Below are positions 62,986-64,000 of a stretch of DNA of 64,000 nucleotides, one piece after another. A program made the position numbers and the translations under genes. The notes beneath the pieces were generated by a model that saw nothing but the letters and a program-made list of their open reading frames with translations, had not been told where the DNA came from and ran no database searches. Origin of the DNA: Symbiodinium natans (Eukaryota > Sar > Dinophyceae > Suessiales > Symbiodiniaceae); contig CAJNDS010001302.1 in NCBI GenBank assembly GCA_905221605.1, positions 62,001 to 126,000 of the forward strand, written 5' to 3'. Each line of letters opens with the position of its first letter. The first letter of the stretch is position 1.

Positions 62986-63260
62986 GCGCGCCGCCCGCAG
63001 CGGGCACGCCGCTGCCGATTGGCGGTGTTCGGGATCGCAGTAGGTGGCAGGTGGGCTTCCGAAACCGCCACGTCCGCCACTTTCATCCGTTTGCTGGCGA
63101 GCGCACGTGCAGCTGAGGTGACTGCCTCTCTCCGGACTGCTGCCCCGGGAGGCGCGGGTCGTGAGATGGAGCGGCATCCTCGCTGTTGCAGCGCAGCGAG
63201 CTTTGTTAGCATCTCTCCTCGAGTTGCCTCCAAGCAAGGTGTAGCGGATTTTTTGAACAC
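62986..63260 (+). pseudogene. nuclease-domain fragment of the P/RLE family, plus strand
   Basis: Encodes RRCRLAVFGIAVGGRWASET and FIRLLASARAAEVTASLRTA, matching RLVVLGAEVGGRWNAQALRF and the following helix of the siblings. Confidence 0.5.
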
Positions 63261-63329
63261 GACCCTCTTCCGCCTGGCAGGTGGCTGTCCGGTCGTAGGC
63301 TACACGACTACTACCCTCTCCACCTCGCT

Positions 63330-63840
63330 CACCCGCGCAGAGGCAACCGACTCGAATCTGACGGAGCCGCCAAGCCGAGCACGCGCCCCAAAAACGGCTC
63401 ACTGCGCTGGCTGGGCTGGAGCGGAGCGGGCCATGCCACGACGAGATCAAGCCGTCGGCGGCCGTCTGCAAGCACTCCTGGCGCCGTCGTGTGCGACAAA
63501 CACTGCTGGGGCACGAGCAACGCAGACCGTTTTGCTCGGCGGGCCGGAAGGGTTGTGGATGGGCCGGTAAAAGGTGGGCTCCTCGTACTGGTGGGGCAGG
63601 CGCAGGCGACGCCGCAAGCGATCTGCATAGCTTGCGGGGCCAGATGGGGCCAGCGTGAGCGCTACCTCGCCCGCCACAGCCGCCAGCCATGCTCCGGCGT
63701 GGCCCACGATGTGAGCGTAGCAAGGTTGCAGAGCCGGCAGCAGCACGCGGGGTCGCGATAGTGGGGCCCGCGTCGCGTGAAACTGCCAGCCGTGCGGCCA
63801 TTCTCCTGGGCCTGCGTCGCCGGGGCACGCAGGGTTGGTG
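63330..63840 (-). pseudogene. retrotransposon fragment of the P/RLE family, minus strand
   Basis: The minus strand encodes LLPALQPCYAHIVGHAGAWL, then YADRLRRRLRLPHQYEEP and LVPQQCLSHTTAPGVLADGR followed by RRLDLVV. This is the conserved order between the RT and the nuclease of the siblings. The catalytic part is lost. It faces the plus-strand fragment at 62986-63260. Confidence 0.55.
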
Positions 63841-64000
63841 CCTTCACAGGCGGCGCGCCAGCAGGCCTGTCACATGGCCATCATCCTGAAGAACCGCCAC
63901 TGCCCGCCGAACCTAATGATCTTGTTGTGAGTTGCTGTGAACGTTTGATTTCGTTTGGTATCCCAGAAGGAAGCCGTCGCATGACGTGGACTCTGCAGCA
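63841..64000. other. window end, unassigned
   Basis: No feature can be supported in the last 160 bases. Confidence 0.3.

Noticed and set aside
1-64000. tRNA, rRNA and U-snRNA genes.
   Set aside because: No cloverleaf with a GGTTCGA-type arm or conserved rRNA or snRNA stretch could be recognised by eye on either strand. A covariance-model scan would be needed to exclude them.

Overview
The window reads as nuclear DNA of a dinoflagellate. It has no bacterial operons. Genes are broken into short exons, with splice donors that include GC and probably GA as well as GT. Tandem copies of a gene segment, TTTAGGG-type telomere repeats inside the sequence, long GT/CT/TA/ATC microsatellites, and reverse-transcriptase relatives of the GC-rich kind common in Symbiodiniaceae and relatives point the same way. 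The genus cannot be told from the sequence. Exon ends below come from protein motifs and splice dinucleotides and are approximate.

Region 1 (1-34 kb) is gene-sparse. Recognisable loci, all on the minus strand, are a bestrophin-like channel exon (about 3.7-4.7 kb), an NSUN2-type RNA cytosine-5 methyltransferase (6.3-6.7 kb), a tandem pair of CstF-64-like RRM units (11.6-13.2 kb) and a pirin-family cupin protein with a signal peptide (29.5-30.7 kb). Two further minus-strand loci (0.15-1.6 and 15.8-16.9 kb) look like multi-exon genes of unknown function. The rest is intron or intergenic DNA with microsatellites and minisatellites.

Region 2 (34-58 kb) is a stack of nested mobile elements that can be resolved from target-site duplications, poly(A) tails and protein continuity. 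The base is a plus-strand non-LTR retrotransposon 'P' (RT plus a PD-(D/E)XK-like C-terminal nuclease), now in three pieces (34845-36493, 37564-38870, 57383-57834). A 5'-truncated sibling with an A16 tail (36494-37563) split it once. An 18.5-kb minus-strand insertion, RLE-1 (38871-57368), split it again. RLE-1 is itself interrupted twice. A 5.4-kb element with perfect 25-bp terminal inverted repeats (39111-44545) carries intron-containing genes, telomere-like repeats and a foldback element. An 8.16-kb retrotransposon with split direct repeats (49034-57194) carries three ORFs.

The split-direct-repeat element is the highlight. On the minus strand its order is A1 / ORF0 / ORF1 / ORF2 / B1 / A2 / B2 (here named by position), the terminal architecture known from PAT/Ngaro-type elements of the DIRS order. 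ORF2 joins a possible 2-oxoglutarate/Fe(II) oxygenase-like domain, a cytosine-C5-type DNA methyltransferase, a reverse transcriptase and an RNase H. ORF1 and ORF2 lie in one frame, separated only by UGA followed by CUA, a classical leaky-stop context. ORF0 ends two bases before the ORF1 start codon. The repeat copies are identical as far as I can read them, so the insertion looks recent. No complete tyrosine recombinase is present.

Region 3 (58-64 kb) holds decayed retroelement pieces and a 3.1-kb block of minisatellite and satellite DNA, bracketed by the same minisatellite in opposite orientations.
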